Origin: Proteromonas lacertae
Taxonomy: Eukaryota > Sar > Bigyra > Opalinata > Proteromonadidae
DNA length: 26,592 nt
Direction of reading: 5' to 3'
Assembly (NCBI GenBank): GCA_002245135.1
Contig: NGBS01000934.1
Span: forward strand, 1 to 26,592
How positions within the stretch are numbered: position 1 is the stretch's first letter; each line of letters begins with the position of its first letter. The position numbers and the translations under genes were made by a program. Below are positions 18,252-26,592 of the stretch, one piece after another. The notes under the pieces are model-generated. The model worked only from the letters and a program-made list of their open reading frames with translations, ran no database searches and was not told where the DNA came from.

Positions 18252-19601
18252 TCAATGATCATTTAAAAAGCACGATTTTACAGAATTGCTTATTTTACAA
18301 CCTAATTTATTTCTATTTATATAATATTCATTTACAACAGATTCAACAATATAGCTTAGATTATAACAATAAGGAAAATATATTAATCTCTCAGCCCATA
18401 CACCATATCCTACATCATTTCCCCAATCAGTATCTGAGAGAAATTTATCCATTAAATTTGGATGTTTCTTTGAAATACTTTTAAAGATATTACCTTCGAT
18501 ACTTAAATTGTTTATATGCTGTGATTTATAAAGAATCCAGTTATTTAGTATATCTATTGCCTTATCGATTAACTTTTTTATTTCACTCTCTTTTAATCCA
18601 TCAATTCTTCCTTTTGATGGATAGTATAAAGAGAAAAAATGCATTGACCCTTCTTCTATATATTGCTCCATAAAAGAAGGGCATCCTCTATAAAGTCCAC
18701 CTAAATTTATTATTATGCCAGGATCTGACATAAATGGAAAATTCAATAACCCAGTTCCAGGACCTGAAATATATATATTTGTACAACTTAAAATTTTTAA
18801 TTGTTCAGAAAATTTTGTGTATTTTTTCCAATCAATATACTGAATTTTTATTGAACTATTATAAATATTAATAATTCTATAAAGTATTTTCTTTTCAGTT
18901 ACTGAGTATCTCTTGTTGTTTACTATTATAGCATACTTTTTATTGCATTTTGAAATATTGTAAACATAATACATTCTTTTTCTCATCCACCAAGTAGCTT
19001 TATATTCTTTACCGCCAGAAATAGAATATTCTTTATTAATACATCTTTGGCATTGATGACCTAAACCAATAACTAAAGATTTTATTAAATACGTTCTATT
19101 ACTCATGTCATTTTCATATAATAGATTTTTCATTGAAAATTTTACAAATATTTTTGATGCAAAATTATTTCTCCATTTAGAATTTGTTTTCGATATTATT
19201 ATATTAAAAGGATTCATCTTGTAGTTATACTTCAAAAAAGATACATACAACGAATACAAATCATCGAATAACAAATGCCCTATGTTCTTTTCATAGAATA
19301 AACTTATATATGTTGTAAAGCCATTTAGTACAAAGCTATATTTTATTTCTTTTATTTTAGTTGAAGGTTTGAAACACATATTACTACTTCTGCTTCTTAT
19401 TGCCACACATTTTAACATGTTATTAGGTATATTTAAGACTATCCATTTTCCATTTTCGTAGTATATATTTCTATAAATACAAGTTCTATTAATATCTGAT
19501 CCAATACAATTAACAGATGAATAATTAATATTTATATATAATAAATAATACATATACATTATACATATTAGAAAAATAATTAAGTATTTATATTTATCCA
19601 T
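18252..19601 (-). CDS. GT61-like (DUF563) glycosyltransferase with C-terminal extension
   Basis: A 449-residue type II membrane protein: tail MDKYK, anchor (~6-24), then a divergent GT61 domain. KNIGHLLFDDLYSLYVSF (105-122) is the counterpart of the 'NxxHxLxDxLxxLY' block with an added acidic pair. VIGLGHQCQRC (177-187) is a two-cysteine segment. YISGPGTGLLNFPFMSDPG (277-295), followed by IINLGG, is the counterpart of 'VGPHGAGLSNxxFxxPGxxVIEL', with T in place of the usual H/A. About 145 further residues follow, with DWGNDVGYGVWAERLIYFPY (392-411), which standard GT61 proteins lack. A closely related but broken copy lies at 24704-26124 with the same extension, so this is a lineage-specific subfamily. 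No TCA initiator is evident before this ATG. Donor and acceptor are unknown. Confidence 0.8.
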   Translation of the reverse strand: MDKYKYLIIFLICIMYMYYLLYININYSSVNCIGSDINRTCIYRNIYYENGKWIVLNIPNNMLKCVAIRSRSSNMCFKPSTKIKEIKYSFVLNGFTTYISLFYEKNIGHLLFDDLYSLYVSFLKYNYKMNPFNIIISKTNSKWRNNFASKIFVKFSMKNLLYENDMSNRTYLIKSLVIGLGHQCQRCINKEYSISGGKEYKATWWMRKRMYYVYNISKCNKKYAIIVNNKRYSVTEKKILYRIINIYNSSIKIQYIDWKKYTKFSEQLKILSCTNIYISGPGTGLLNFPFMSDPGIIINLGGLYRGCPSFMEQYIEEGSMHFFSLYYPSKGRIDGLKESEIKKLIDKAIDILNNWILYKSQHINNLSIEGNIFKSISKKHPNLMDKFLSDTDWGNDVGYGVWAERLIYFPYCYNLSYIVESVVNEYYINRNKLGCKISNSVKSCFLNDH

Positions 19602-19787
19602 ATTTTATAAAAGACTTTCACAAATAAATCGCAAAACTCTATAAATATTGTATGTTATAAGTTGTTTATTTAATAATAGTTATATATTAATTTTATTATA
19701 ACTATAATAAATATTATGTAATTTTTATCTAAGAATTATAATGATGAATTACTTATATTGTTTCATCGACACAAACAAATTAAGTAG

Positions 19788-20045
19788 TCAAAAATTACTG
19801 CATTTGTTTTATACAAATACTCTTTTAATTGTAAAATAATAAATGAGAAAATAAGAACTCTTAACTATCATAATTACATTTATAATTCATCCTATAACTA
19901 TATATATGAAAGATTTAAATATGGTCAAGATTCAGATTTTAATGCAAATGTCATATTAAGTAGATATAATGTATCAATATTAAATATAAGTTTAGGATAT
20001 TATCAAAAAGATAATAATTGCATTAATTTTAGATTATGTACATAA
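19788..20045 (+). pseudogene. Orphan C-terminal scrap, probably of a glycosyltransferase
   Basis: An open plus-strand frame of 85 codons with no ATG start, preceded by stops and ending at 20045, just 11 bases before the 3' end of the GT92 gene on the other strand. It reads IYERFKYGQDSDFNANVI and VSILNISLGYYQKDNNCI, resembling the end of transferase domains in which 'DQDxLN' is followed by a 'xxxILPxxxN' strand. The composition is coding-like (many N, Y and few stops). The family cannot be named. It is most simply the tail of a lost member of the island. Confidence 0.4.
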
Positions 20046-20056
20046 CTAACATTAAT

Positions 20057-21217
20057 TTACCTACCATAATAGAATAGTTTAGATCTATAGATATACAATT
20101 GCTTAAATTTTTTATAAACACTAATTAAATAGTTATCTATATTATCAAGACTATTATCGAACATGCTTTTATTGCACATACTTCCTCCATATCTAGTATG
20201 CCTTACATATCCATCAGTAATATTTATTCTTTTTATTTTTATTGGAGTGTTTGATTCTATGTATTTATGAACAGATAGAGTAGTAAATTTGTATAGATTA
20301 CCTATAATATATTTTTCATAACCTCTTTTGATAAAACAACATTCTTTATAATGTAATATAGATTCAATTTTCTCACTTTTATAAGAAAATAATTTAGATT
20401 TAAATATATATATATCACTTGTAAAATTATCAATAGATTTTATAAATGAAATGTATTTCAATTTATTTGTAGTTAATATTATTTCATCAATATCACTAAA
20501 TATTATATAATTTGTGTTATACATGTATCTGTATAATGCATCATTCATTTTCACTATTTGACCATAATGATGAACAAATCTTATTTCTCTATTTAAGCAA
20601 AAAGGAATTAATTCAACATAACCACTTTTAAAATAATAGTATAATATATCTCTAATAAACCAGGTAGAAGATGTCACATATATTACTATATGATCAACAC
20701 CATATAATTTTGATATTTCTATAACATCAATCACTTGTTTATAATTTATTATTCTAAAAAAATTAACTATAGATAGTATTATTCTATATTTTTTATTTAA
20801 TCGATTAAATAGCAATGGAATTATGCGATTATTTATTTTTGCATAGGAAGGTAATACAGTATCAGATCTATAATGTATATAAATAGCTAAATAAGTTAAA
20901 TTTACATGTTGATTTATCCCATATAACTTCTTTGTAGTAATGTTACATTTATTATATGATTTATAATAAATAAAGCATGATAAACGGTGATTAATAAAAG
21001 GGCTCGAAACACCTATTAATATTATATTACTATTATAAATATCGATATTAGAAAAGTATAAATATATATCATTATTAATATTTGTTTTATTTCTGTAATT
21101 ACATGTATAGCTAACTGATAAAGCATTATTATCATAATGTGTAATATTTAAAATTAAGAGAAGGTAAATATAAATGAAAAATGCAAGAAGACATATTTTT
21201 CCAAATATTATTTTCAT
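20057..21217 (-). CDS. GT92-family (DUF23) glycosyltransferase
   Basis: GT92 enzymes (for example C. elegans GALT-1 and plant GALS) transfer galactose in the Golgi. The 386-residue protein has an anchor (~8-24), a stem, and a catalytic domain with the family's order of blocks: NFFRIINYKQVIDVIEI (152-168, matching 'W..Y..Q....iEf......G...'), LYGVDHIVIYVTSS (171-184), VELIPF (201-206), HHYGQIVKMNDALYRY (216-231, the 'Q..a.nDC..r' block) and IIFSDIDEIIL (238-248) holding the DxD motif. A late RHTRYGG segment matches the conserved 'xxHyR'. The length is normal and the frame intact. The ATG is 20 bases from that of the divergent GT31-like gene, with reciprocal initiator/start overlap. Substrate unknown; galactose is the family's usual donor. 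Confidence 0.92.
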   Translation of the reverse strand: MKIIFGKICLLAFFIYIYLLLILNITHYDNNALSVSYTCNYRNKTNINNDIYLYFSNIDIYNSNIILIGVSSPFINHRLSCFIYYKSYNKCNITTKKLYGINQHVNLTYLAIYIHYRSDTVLPSYAKINNRIIPLLFNRLNKKYRIILSIVNFFRIINYKQVIDVIEISKLYGVDHIVIYVTSSTWFIRDILYYYFKSGYVELIPFCLNREIRFVHHYGQIVKMNDALYRYMYNTNYIIFSDIDEIILTTNKLKYISFIKSIDNFTSDIYIFKSKLFSYKSEKIESILHYKECCFIKRGYEKYIIGNLYKFTTLSVHKYIESNTPIKIKRINITDGYVRHTRYGGSMCNKSMFDNSLDNIDNYLISVYKKFKQLYIYRSKLFYYGR

Positions 21218-21241
21218 TTATATATGTAGATTACGTTATGA
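21214..21241. promoter_or_regulatory. Overlapping divergent initiators of the 21217(-) and 21238(+) genes
   Basis: Plus strand: TCATTT (21214-21219), +1 A at 21216, 22 bases before the ATG at 21238. Minus strand: TCATAA (21241 to 21236), +1 A at 21239, 22 bases before the ATG at 21217. As at 16081-16095, each TCAT is the complement of the other gene's ATGA. The plus leader would also hold a two-codon frame, ATG TAG, at 21224-21229. Start sites are predicted only. Confidence 0.5.
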
Positions 21242-22308
21242 AAAAGAATAATATTCTCTTCTTTCTTATAATCATTATTATATCTATTTATTCTAGTATA
21301 AGTATGATTTTTAGTAACTCTAATAAAGATTATATTATATATTTAGAAAATATGAAACATAAATTGATTTACTATGAAAAGAAATATTACAATTGCAGCT
21401 ATACGTTGTCACCATTATCATGTGGTCATAAATATGAAGGATACAAAAAGCAAAAGAAAGGAATTCACCCAGACAATGTTATTGTAAATCTAAGCATTTA
21501 TAAACAAATAAAAACAAAAAAATCATTGAAATGTATGTTAAAAGAAACAATTATAGGTGTAGTTTGTGGTCCACATCAATTCATGGAAAGATTATCCTTG
21601 AGAATGGGGTACAATAATTATAAGAATATATCTCTTATATTCTTTACTGGAATGGCAGAAACTAAAGATATAAATAGTCTTCTTAATAAAGAAATTGAAT
21701 ATTATCATGATATAGTATTGTTTGATTTTGTATCACATTATTTCAATTCAAGTTTGATGCTAATATTAGAAATGAATTGGATTAATAATTTTTGTAAAGA
21801 TTATAAATACTTTATTTACCATACATCAGATGTTTTCTTTAATTATAATTTATTCTATAAGTTATTCCTATACAATAATAATATTTATCATCCTATTATT
21901 GCGCAAATGTTACTAAAAAATAGAGTTTTAAGAAGAAATCAAAGTAGATTTTATGTTCCTTATAATGTTTATAATGAGACTTACTATCCTCCTCAACCAA
22001 ATGGACCTTTGGTTGTATTTTACAAAAACAGTATTAAAGAAATAATGTTAAATGTTGATAAAGTAAAACAGACATTTTGGATGGATGATGTTTATTTGTC
22101 TTTTTTATTACTCAAAACAAAACTGAAGCATCATAACATCATAAACGCTATAAGTCTTTATCCTGTTCAAATAAAAAGATTGCCTAATTTAAAAAATATT
22201 ATATCGAATATTATTTATATCCATTCACTTCCTCCTGGAGCTATTTATTATTTAAATCATTTATCCCATAATTTTTGCAAAAATAATATTACATATTTCT
22301 CATTTTAA
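21238..22308 (+). CDS. GT31-like (beta-1,3-galactosyltransferase family) glycosyltransferase
   Basis: GT31 enzymes add galactose or GlcNAc in beta-1,3 linkage in the Golgi. I choose the ATG at 21238, not the in-frame one at 21181, because it gives a classic anchor (residues ~5-23, MKKNNILFFL...) and has TCATTT 22 bases upstream. In the 356-residue product, RLSLRMGYNNYKNISLIFFTG (118-138) matches 'R.aiR.TW........r.FllG'. EIEYYHDIVLFDFVSHYFN (152-170) matches 'E...y.Dil..df.DsY.NLT'. WINNFCKDYKYFIYHTSDVFF (181-201) carries the DxD region as TSDV, where DDDV is usual. PPQPNGPLVVF (251-261) and MDDVY (282-286) match 'YP.Y..G.gyvlS' and 'EDVYvG'. The altered DxD may affect metal binding. The next gene follows within 35 bases. 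Confidence 0.75.
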   Translation: MKKNNILFFLIIIIISIYSSISMIFSNSNKDYIIYLENMKHKLIYYEKKYYNCSYTLSPLSCGHKYEGYKKQKKGIHPDNVIVNLSIYKQIKTKKSLKCMLKETIIGVVCGPHQFMERLSLRMGYNNYKNISLIFFTGMAETKDINSLLNKEIEYYHDIVLFDFVSHYFNSSLMLILEMNWINNFCKDYKYFIYHTSDVFFNYNLFYKLFLYNNNIYHPIIAQMLLKNRVLRRNQSRFYVPYNVYNETYYPPQPNGPLVVFYKNSIKEIMLNVDKVKQTFWMDDVYLSFLLLKTKLKHHNIINAISLYPVQIKRLPNLKNIISNIIYIHSLPPGAIYYLNHLSHNFCKNNITYFSF

Positions 22309-22342
22309 TTATATTTATTTTTTCATCATTTTATATATTCTT

Positions 22343-23194
22343 TTGATATTTATATATATAATTATCTCATTTTTCTATATTGAAAGAAGTGAAATATGTG
22401 ATTATGATAGATTATTAGTGTCTGGAGCTTCTAGCAATCATGGAAATTTGTTGTTAATAATGATGTATATGGTTTTAAAAGTAGAGATAAATTTATGTTT
22501 CATTATATGGGATTTAGGTTTAAATGCATATCAAAGAGTGATAATAAATCATACACTACTCAATTTAAAAAAAAACAGAAGCAAAAAGCATATAATAATT
22601 ATTTGTCATTCATTTCATTTTGAAAATTATCCTGATTATTTTAATATTTCAATTGATGCAGGAAGCTATGCTTGGAAGCCATTCATAATATATTCAACTT
22701 ATCAAAAGTATAAGAAGCCATTGTTTTGGTTAGATGCAGGATGTTATATTAATGGTTCTCTATTATCGGTTTATGAAATAATAAAAAACAAAAGTATCTT
22801 TTCAATATCTACTGGTCATTCTATTAAGAGATATACTCATTCTACAACATTAGTATACCTTAATACAAATAGAAATATACAAACAAAATTGATGTGTACT
22901 GCTGGAGTTATTGGCTTTTACTATCCTTCAAAGATGGTTTCAAAAATATTAAAAAAATGGAAAGATTGTGCAATTGTTAAAAAATGTATAGCTCCTCATG
23001 GATCAAATCGAAAAAATCATAGACAAGATCAAAGTGCCTTATCCATCTTAGTCTATCAAATAAACAATAATTATGTTTGTAAAGAAAATAATAATTTGAA
23101 CTTTTCTATCCAATTTGATACGAAAATTAATAAATACAAAAATAATGATTATAGTATATTCATTAAAAAAATGCTGATTTATCATTCTAAATAA
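22343..23194 (+). CDS. DUF1647-like putative glycosyltransferase, start codon not found
   Basis: The 283-codon frame has the ordered blocks of DUF1647-type proteins, which are predicted nucleotide-sugar transferases. Counting from 22343: LVSGASSNHG (25-34), IIWDLGL (54-60), YAWKPFIIY (109-117), LFWLDAG (127-133) with a DxG acidic pair, STGHS (156-160), a TAG-I-GF segment (186-192), and CIAPHGS followed by NHRQDQSALS (215-234). A hydrophobic N-terminus (IFIYIIISFFYIE) gives the anchor. No in-frame ATG exists between the stop at 22253-22255 and residue ~40; 22343 is a TTG. The next ATGs would remove the SGASSNHG block. Either a non-AUG start is used, the start codon has been lost, or the sequence has an error. 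The frame is otherwise intact. It follows the GT31-like stop (22308) closely, suggesting a recent joint arrangement. Confidence 0.72.
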   Translation: MIFIYIIISFFYIERSEICDYDRLLVSGASSNHGNLLLIMMYMVLKVEINLCFIIWDLGLNAYQRVIINHTLLNLKKNRSKKHIIIICHSFHFENYPDYFNISIDAGSYAWKPFIIYSTYQKYKKPLFWLDAGCYINGSLLSVYEIIKNKSIFSISTGHSIKRYTHSTTLVYLNTNRNIQTKLMCTAGVIGFYYPSKMVSKILKKWKDCAIVKKCIAPHGSNRKNHRQDQSALSILVYQINNNYVCKENNNLNFSIQFDTKINKYKNNDYSIFIKKMLIYHSK

Positions 23195-23615
23195 GTTAGA
23201 CTAATCTTTTTATTTTTAATGTAAATATGTGTTTAATCTACAAGAAAATAATTCTTTATATAGGTTTTGATATTTTATTAATTGAGTTTTACTTATCTTT
23301 CTTTCTTCATATGTTTCAATACCATTTGAAGAATTATTTTCCTTTAATTACATTTGAATCTTTCGAAATTATATTTTCCTTTTAGTTGTAGTGGATTATT
23401 AATTAATTTTGTATGGTACTCTGAATATAAAACATCGAATTTATTAAGTTGATTTCTTTTTATCAAATCAGGTATAACAAAATGCTAAGAGTTTATTGTT
23501 ATATTTATATTAATAAATGAAAAACCGATTATTCCATCTAAATGGTATCTTCATTTTATGACATCAGTTACTGCAAACCATAAAATATTTAAAGAAAATA
23601 TATAATCAATATTCT
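23195..23615. other. Intergenic stretch with a small minus-strand coding scrap
   Basis: Mostly AT-rich noncoding DNA. The minus-strand frame 23344-23484 reads HFVIPDLIKRNQLNKFDVLY and continues to a stop, 46 codons with no ATG; it is coding-like and may be the tail of another lost island gene. No N-terminal half of the DUF229 pseudogene that follows is recognisable. Confidence 0.35.
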
Positions 23616-24200
23616 ATGTTTGATATGTTAAAATACTATTCAATCGATTTTAACTCTTTTTCACATTTAGTCCACAATATCATATTTGAAGATTTTAGTA
23701 AAGAGAAATTTATAACAATCAATGCACATTTAGTATGTGGTATTAAAGAAGAGTTCTATGTTCATAATAATTATTCTGGTTCAGATGATAATTTAAATCC
23801 AATTGCTTGTGATGTTAATTACATGAAAAATATGTATACCAGCAGAATTCGTTGTTTAGGTGATAAACAGATACATCAACACTGTTTTAATTATCTGAAA
23901 AAAGCATTAAAGTATTATCATTCAAAAAAACAGCCTGTGTTTACAAAACTAATTCTAATGGATTCTCATGATGGTAAGCTGAAATCAGTTCCAAGGATTG
24001 ATTATGATTTTTTCAAGTATTTAAAATATTTGAATAATAATGGAATTATGAATAATACTGTTGTTATTCTAACTGCTGATCATGGTATTCAATATAAAAT
24101 AACTACTCATTTATAGATTTTTCCTAAGTCATTTACTGCATTTGACATATATAAATCTATATTAGATTTACCTTATCTAGGTATAGTATGGATATACCGA
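23616..24200 (+). pseudogene. DUF229 (sulfatase-like) pseudogene
   Basis: The 166-codon frame 23616-24116 matches the middle of DUF229 proteins, membrane-anchored relatives of sulfatases and alkaline phosphatases. It reads YSIDFNSFSH, then RIRCLGDKQIHQHCFNYLKK, LILMDSHDGKLKSVPRIDYD, and VVILTADHGIQY, where the final D-H-G is the family's metal-binding site. After the stop at 24114-24116 a different frame continues with PKSFTAFDIYKSILDLPYLG, the family's 'L.TpfDlY.TLlDLp' block, so a frame change has occurred. The N-terminal catalytic half, with the nucleophile and first metal ligands, is absent from the preceding bases. The enzyme is therefore inactive. Together with the glycosyltransferases it suggests that the island once included a phosphate- or sulfate-transferring or -removing step. 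Confidence 0.75.
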
Positions 24201-24703
24201 CTATAGTATGACATAATTAATTTAATCAATATAAAATCCATTTACATATTTGCAAAACGAATTTGTAATATCGGAAATGTTTCTTATTAAATACGTAAAA
24301 ATGAGTAAATTTCTATTATATTACTTAGTTAAATCTTTCTTACACGAATAAAATATATTTGGCCCAATAGTAATTGCAGATATAGAAAGATTTCTAGTGA
24401 TTAGAAGCTACTTTAAATCTTTTGGCCTCTTTATATTTAACATAACATTTATAAAACCTAATCTCTTAGATAAGCATTATTGATCATCAATAAATGCTTC
24501 AACATATATAATATTATATTTAGTCAATATTCTTAACTCTTTAATGTATGACATTTTTAGTTAATATATCAATTTCAATATTTCTGTATTCTTTGTTATA
24601 TGACTTAATAAATGCTTATAATGAGTTAGTATATTTTGTTATATGATTTAATTTATAAATAAAAACAAAATTAACTCATATATAACACTACTTCGTAAAA
24701 TAA
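24201..24703. other. AT-rich intergenic stretch, nothing recognised
   Basis: Noncoding DNA between the DUF229 remnant and the 3' end of the broken GT61-like gene. Short repeated phrases (TTATATGACTTAATAAATGCTTATAA / TTATATGATTTAAT class) occur near 24595-24655. No gene is supported. Confidence 0.45.
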
Positions 24704-26124
24704 TTAACATTGTTTCTGATTCGATAAATTATTTCCTATAGTACAGCCTAAGTTGTAAGTAGTATTATAAGCAATCACTATACTTTTTAATTCAGGTACT
24801 TTTTTGTATAACGAAGGGAAATATATCACATTTTCAGCCCATATACCTCTGCATTTACCAAATCCCCAATCATATTTGTCAATCAGCTTTTTGGCAGATA
24901 TTTTTATGTTCTTTACAAATTTTTACATACAATTTACCTAATGGGTTTAAATTTTCTTCATATTTTATATAAATAATTTTATTATTCATTAAATAATTAA
25001 TTGCTATGTTAATCATTTCAATAATGTATGAAAAATTCATTTTTAACATTCTTCTTTCAGGTGAATAATAGAATGCTTTAAAATGTGGACTTCCTTCAAG
25101 AATATACTGTTCTAAATATTGAGGACATCCGAAATGAATATGACCTAAATGTATAACAACTCCTGGATCAGATATAAAAGGAAAATTTAATAATCCTGTT
25201 CCAGGACCACTTATATAAATATGCATTCTACTTAACATTTGCAACTGTTTATATAATGATTTTATATTTTTAAAATCAACATAATGCAATTTTATTTTAC
25301 TGCTATTTTCATAATATGCAATTATTCTCTTTAAAATATCTATTTCATATTTCGAATACCTTTTATTATGTACTATAATCCCTTCAATTGGATGTGTATA
25401 ACTTGGTTTAATGCTAAATACCTCATACATTCTATTACGTATTAATTTAGTCATATTATATACTCTAGAATACTTTAAAGAATAATCAAGAGTAACACAC
25501 CTTTGGCAATGATGCGATGAACCAACTATTAGTGAAATAAAATGAAATGTGGTATTTTCTGATTCAAACAACTTTATTATATTTCCTTTAGAAAATTTTT
25601 CAAATGTATATAAAACATCATTTTATAAAAGAAGGATTTCTATATTCATCATTTTGTTGTATAACTAAATTAAATGGATAATCTTTTAGTCCAAATTTTA
25701 CTATACTTGTGTATATAGAATAAAGATCGTCCCACAAAGCATGTCCATAATTTTTACTATATGTCAATCTAAAAGGTACTGATAAGCCATATATTACTTT
25801 TCTCCTATTGATGTTATTATTTATTTTATCTTTCAAAGAGAAAATGAATGGCTTCCAACAATATCTTAAATCATGAGCATAGATATTTACACAAAAATTA
25901 GTAGTATTATCCTCCATAAACATAATCCAATGATTGTCAATAAAGTATATATTACTATATAAACATGTTGTGTATAAACCTTTATCAACACATTTTATAG
26001 ACCCTAATTGATATTTATTTTTCATTGACTTATTATCGAAATAAAAAATAGTCATATAACATAATATTATGTATAATACACTATTTACAATATATAATAC
26101 AATTATTACACCATTGAATGACAT
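24704..26124 (-). pseudogene. Second GT61-like gene, split by two frame changes
   Basis: Paralogue of 18252-19601, over the same length. From the ATG at 26124: an N-terminal anchor (~5-28), the KNYGHALWDDLYSIYTSI block matching NIGHLLFDDLYSLYVSF, then a frame change near 25618 in a run of four A. The second frame (25618 down to 24879) has SLIVGSSHHCQRC, HNKRYSKYE, YISGPGTGLLNFPFISDPG and VIHLGH. A second frame change lies near 24885 in a run of five A. The last part reads KYDWGFGKCRGIWAENVIYFP and ends at 24704, matching the DWG...WAERLIYFPY extension of the intact copy. All key blocks are kept, so either the decay is very recent or the two single-base shifts in A runs are sequencing errors and the gene is whole. 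Confidence 0.82.
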
Positions 26125-26198
26125 TATACTTCTATTATTTTAAACACGATTATTATATTCTAAATTTGGTTAAACAAATACTATATTATATTCTTTTG

Positions 26199-26519
26199 GT
26201 GGCCATTTGTCTACCAGACACATTTAAAACAAACTATATGTATATTCTTATTTTATATAAAAAAGAAAATGTAAAAATAGACTTGAGTAAGGCTTGATTG
26301 TATATTTTCTTCTTTCATTTTATATGTCTTATGATCAACATTAAGTTGTTCTAATCATTTCAGCTAATGTATTTTAGTCTATATTAGCTAAATATGCATT
26401 TAATTTGCTTCAAAAATTTCTAGAAAACAAACTGCGCAAATATTCATACTATTTATATTAACAAAAAAGTATACTGCAGATATAGGTCATATAACATATA
26501 TGTATAACCGTAAGAATAT
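26199..26519. mobile_element. Foldback/MITE-like element, copy 3, deleted
   Basis: Starts at TGGCCATTTGTCTACCAGAC without the outermost bases, and lacks most of the inner left arm (about 200 bases). It keeps the conserved centre (CTTGAGTAAGGCTTGATTG, TTATGATCAACATTAAGTTG) and the inner right arm to GTCATATAAC, with weaker similarity to about 26519. It lies just upstream of the start of the broken GT61-like gene, as copy 1 does for the GT61 gene. Confidence 0.7.
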
Positions 26520-26592
26520 CACTGTATGTGGGTAACCCGTACCAGACTATTCTGAGGTGCCTTCTACAGGTAAGAATAAGCGATTTGAGTGT
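26520..26592. other. Composition shift at the right edge
   Basis: The last ~70 bases (from CACTGTATGTGGGTAACCCG) are much less AT-rich than the island and follow directly on the truncated foldback element. Too short to assign. They may be the edge of another element or of an unrelated gene. Confidence 0.4.

Noticed and set aside
21181-21237. Upstream in-frame ATG of the GT31-like gene
   Set aside because: It would add 19 residues before a normal anchor and lies inside the opposite gene; the ATG at 21238 has a matching initiator 22 bases upstream.
22256-22400. Intron at the start of the DUF1647-like gene
   Set aside because: I found no convincing GTATGT donor with an ACTAAC...AG acceptor in the short interval after the GT31-like stop; left as only one of several explanations.
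7191-26124. Bacterial origin of the glycan gene cluster
   Set aside because: GT17, GT31, GT92 and DUF229 are typical of eukaryotes, each protein has a type II anchor, and there are no ribosome-binding sites or operon-like overlaps.
1-26592. tRNA or rRNA genes
   Set aside because: No cloverleaf-forming sequence with a GTTCRA-type T-loop, and no conserved rRNA segment, was seen on either strand by reading.

Overview
This window looks like a piece of a very AT-rich protist nuclear genome, most likely a trichomonad (Parabasalia). No gene needs an intron. Two divergent gene pairs carry TCAT(T/A) motifs 9 or 22 nt before the ATG, which fits the trichomonad initiator consensus TCA(Y)(T/A). There are Tc1/mariner, pogo-like and hAT-like relics plus what is probably a Polinton (Maverick) fossil. 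The proteins are eukaryotic Golgi-type glycosylation enzymes, each with a short cytosolic tail and a single N-terminal membrane anchor. The species assignment is inference; an AT-rich relative of Trichomonas or another protist would fit equally well.

Layout. Bases 1-2350 are a higher-GC fossil of a large element, probably a Polinton. Bases 2350-7190 are a transposon graveyard: a hAT-like scrap, unrecognised broken coding regions, and a decayed Tc1/mariner transposase at 4858-5945. From 7191 to about 26124 runs a glycan-gene island of mixed orientation. In order it holds: a GT61-type enzyme (-); a near-perfect 2-kb palindrome; an FkbM-type methyltransferase (+); a pogo transposase relic with a foldback element inside it; an unassigned glycosyltransferase-like gene (-) divergent from GT17 (+); a DUF3431 gene (+); a GT61-like gene (-); an orphan C-terminal scrap (+); GT92 (-) divergent from GT31-like (+); a DUF1647-type gene (+); a DUF229 sulfatase-like pseudogene (+); and a broken second GT61-like copy (-). 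The last ~70 bases shift in composition again.

The genes probably build or decorate surface or secretory glycans: Golgi glycosyltransferases of several folds, a possible O-methyltransferase and a relic of a sulfatase-like enzyme. The mixture of intact genes, paralogues, truncated copies and transposons suggests an island under rapid gene birth and death.

The most notable signals are: (1) two divergent gene pairs whose start codons are only 7 and 20 bases apart, so that each gene's ATGA start is the complement of the other gene's candidate TCAT initiator; (2) a 1,979-bp palindrome with 796-bp arms that look identical around a diverged foldback element, one arm reaching into the first codons of the GT61 gene; (3) a DUF1647-type gene with no usable ATG; and (4) a GT61-like subfamily with an unusual C-terminal extension.
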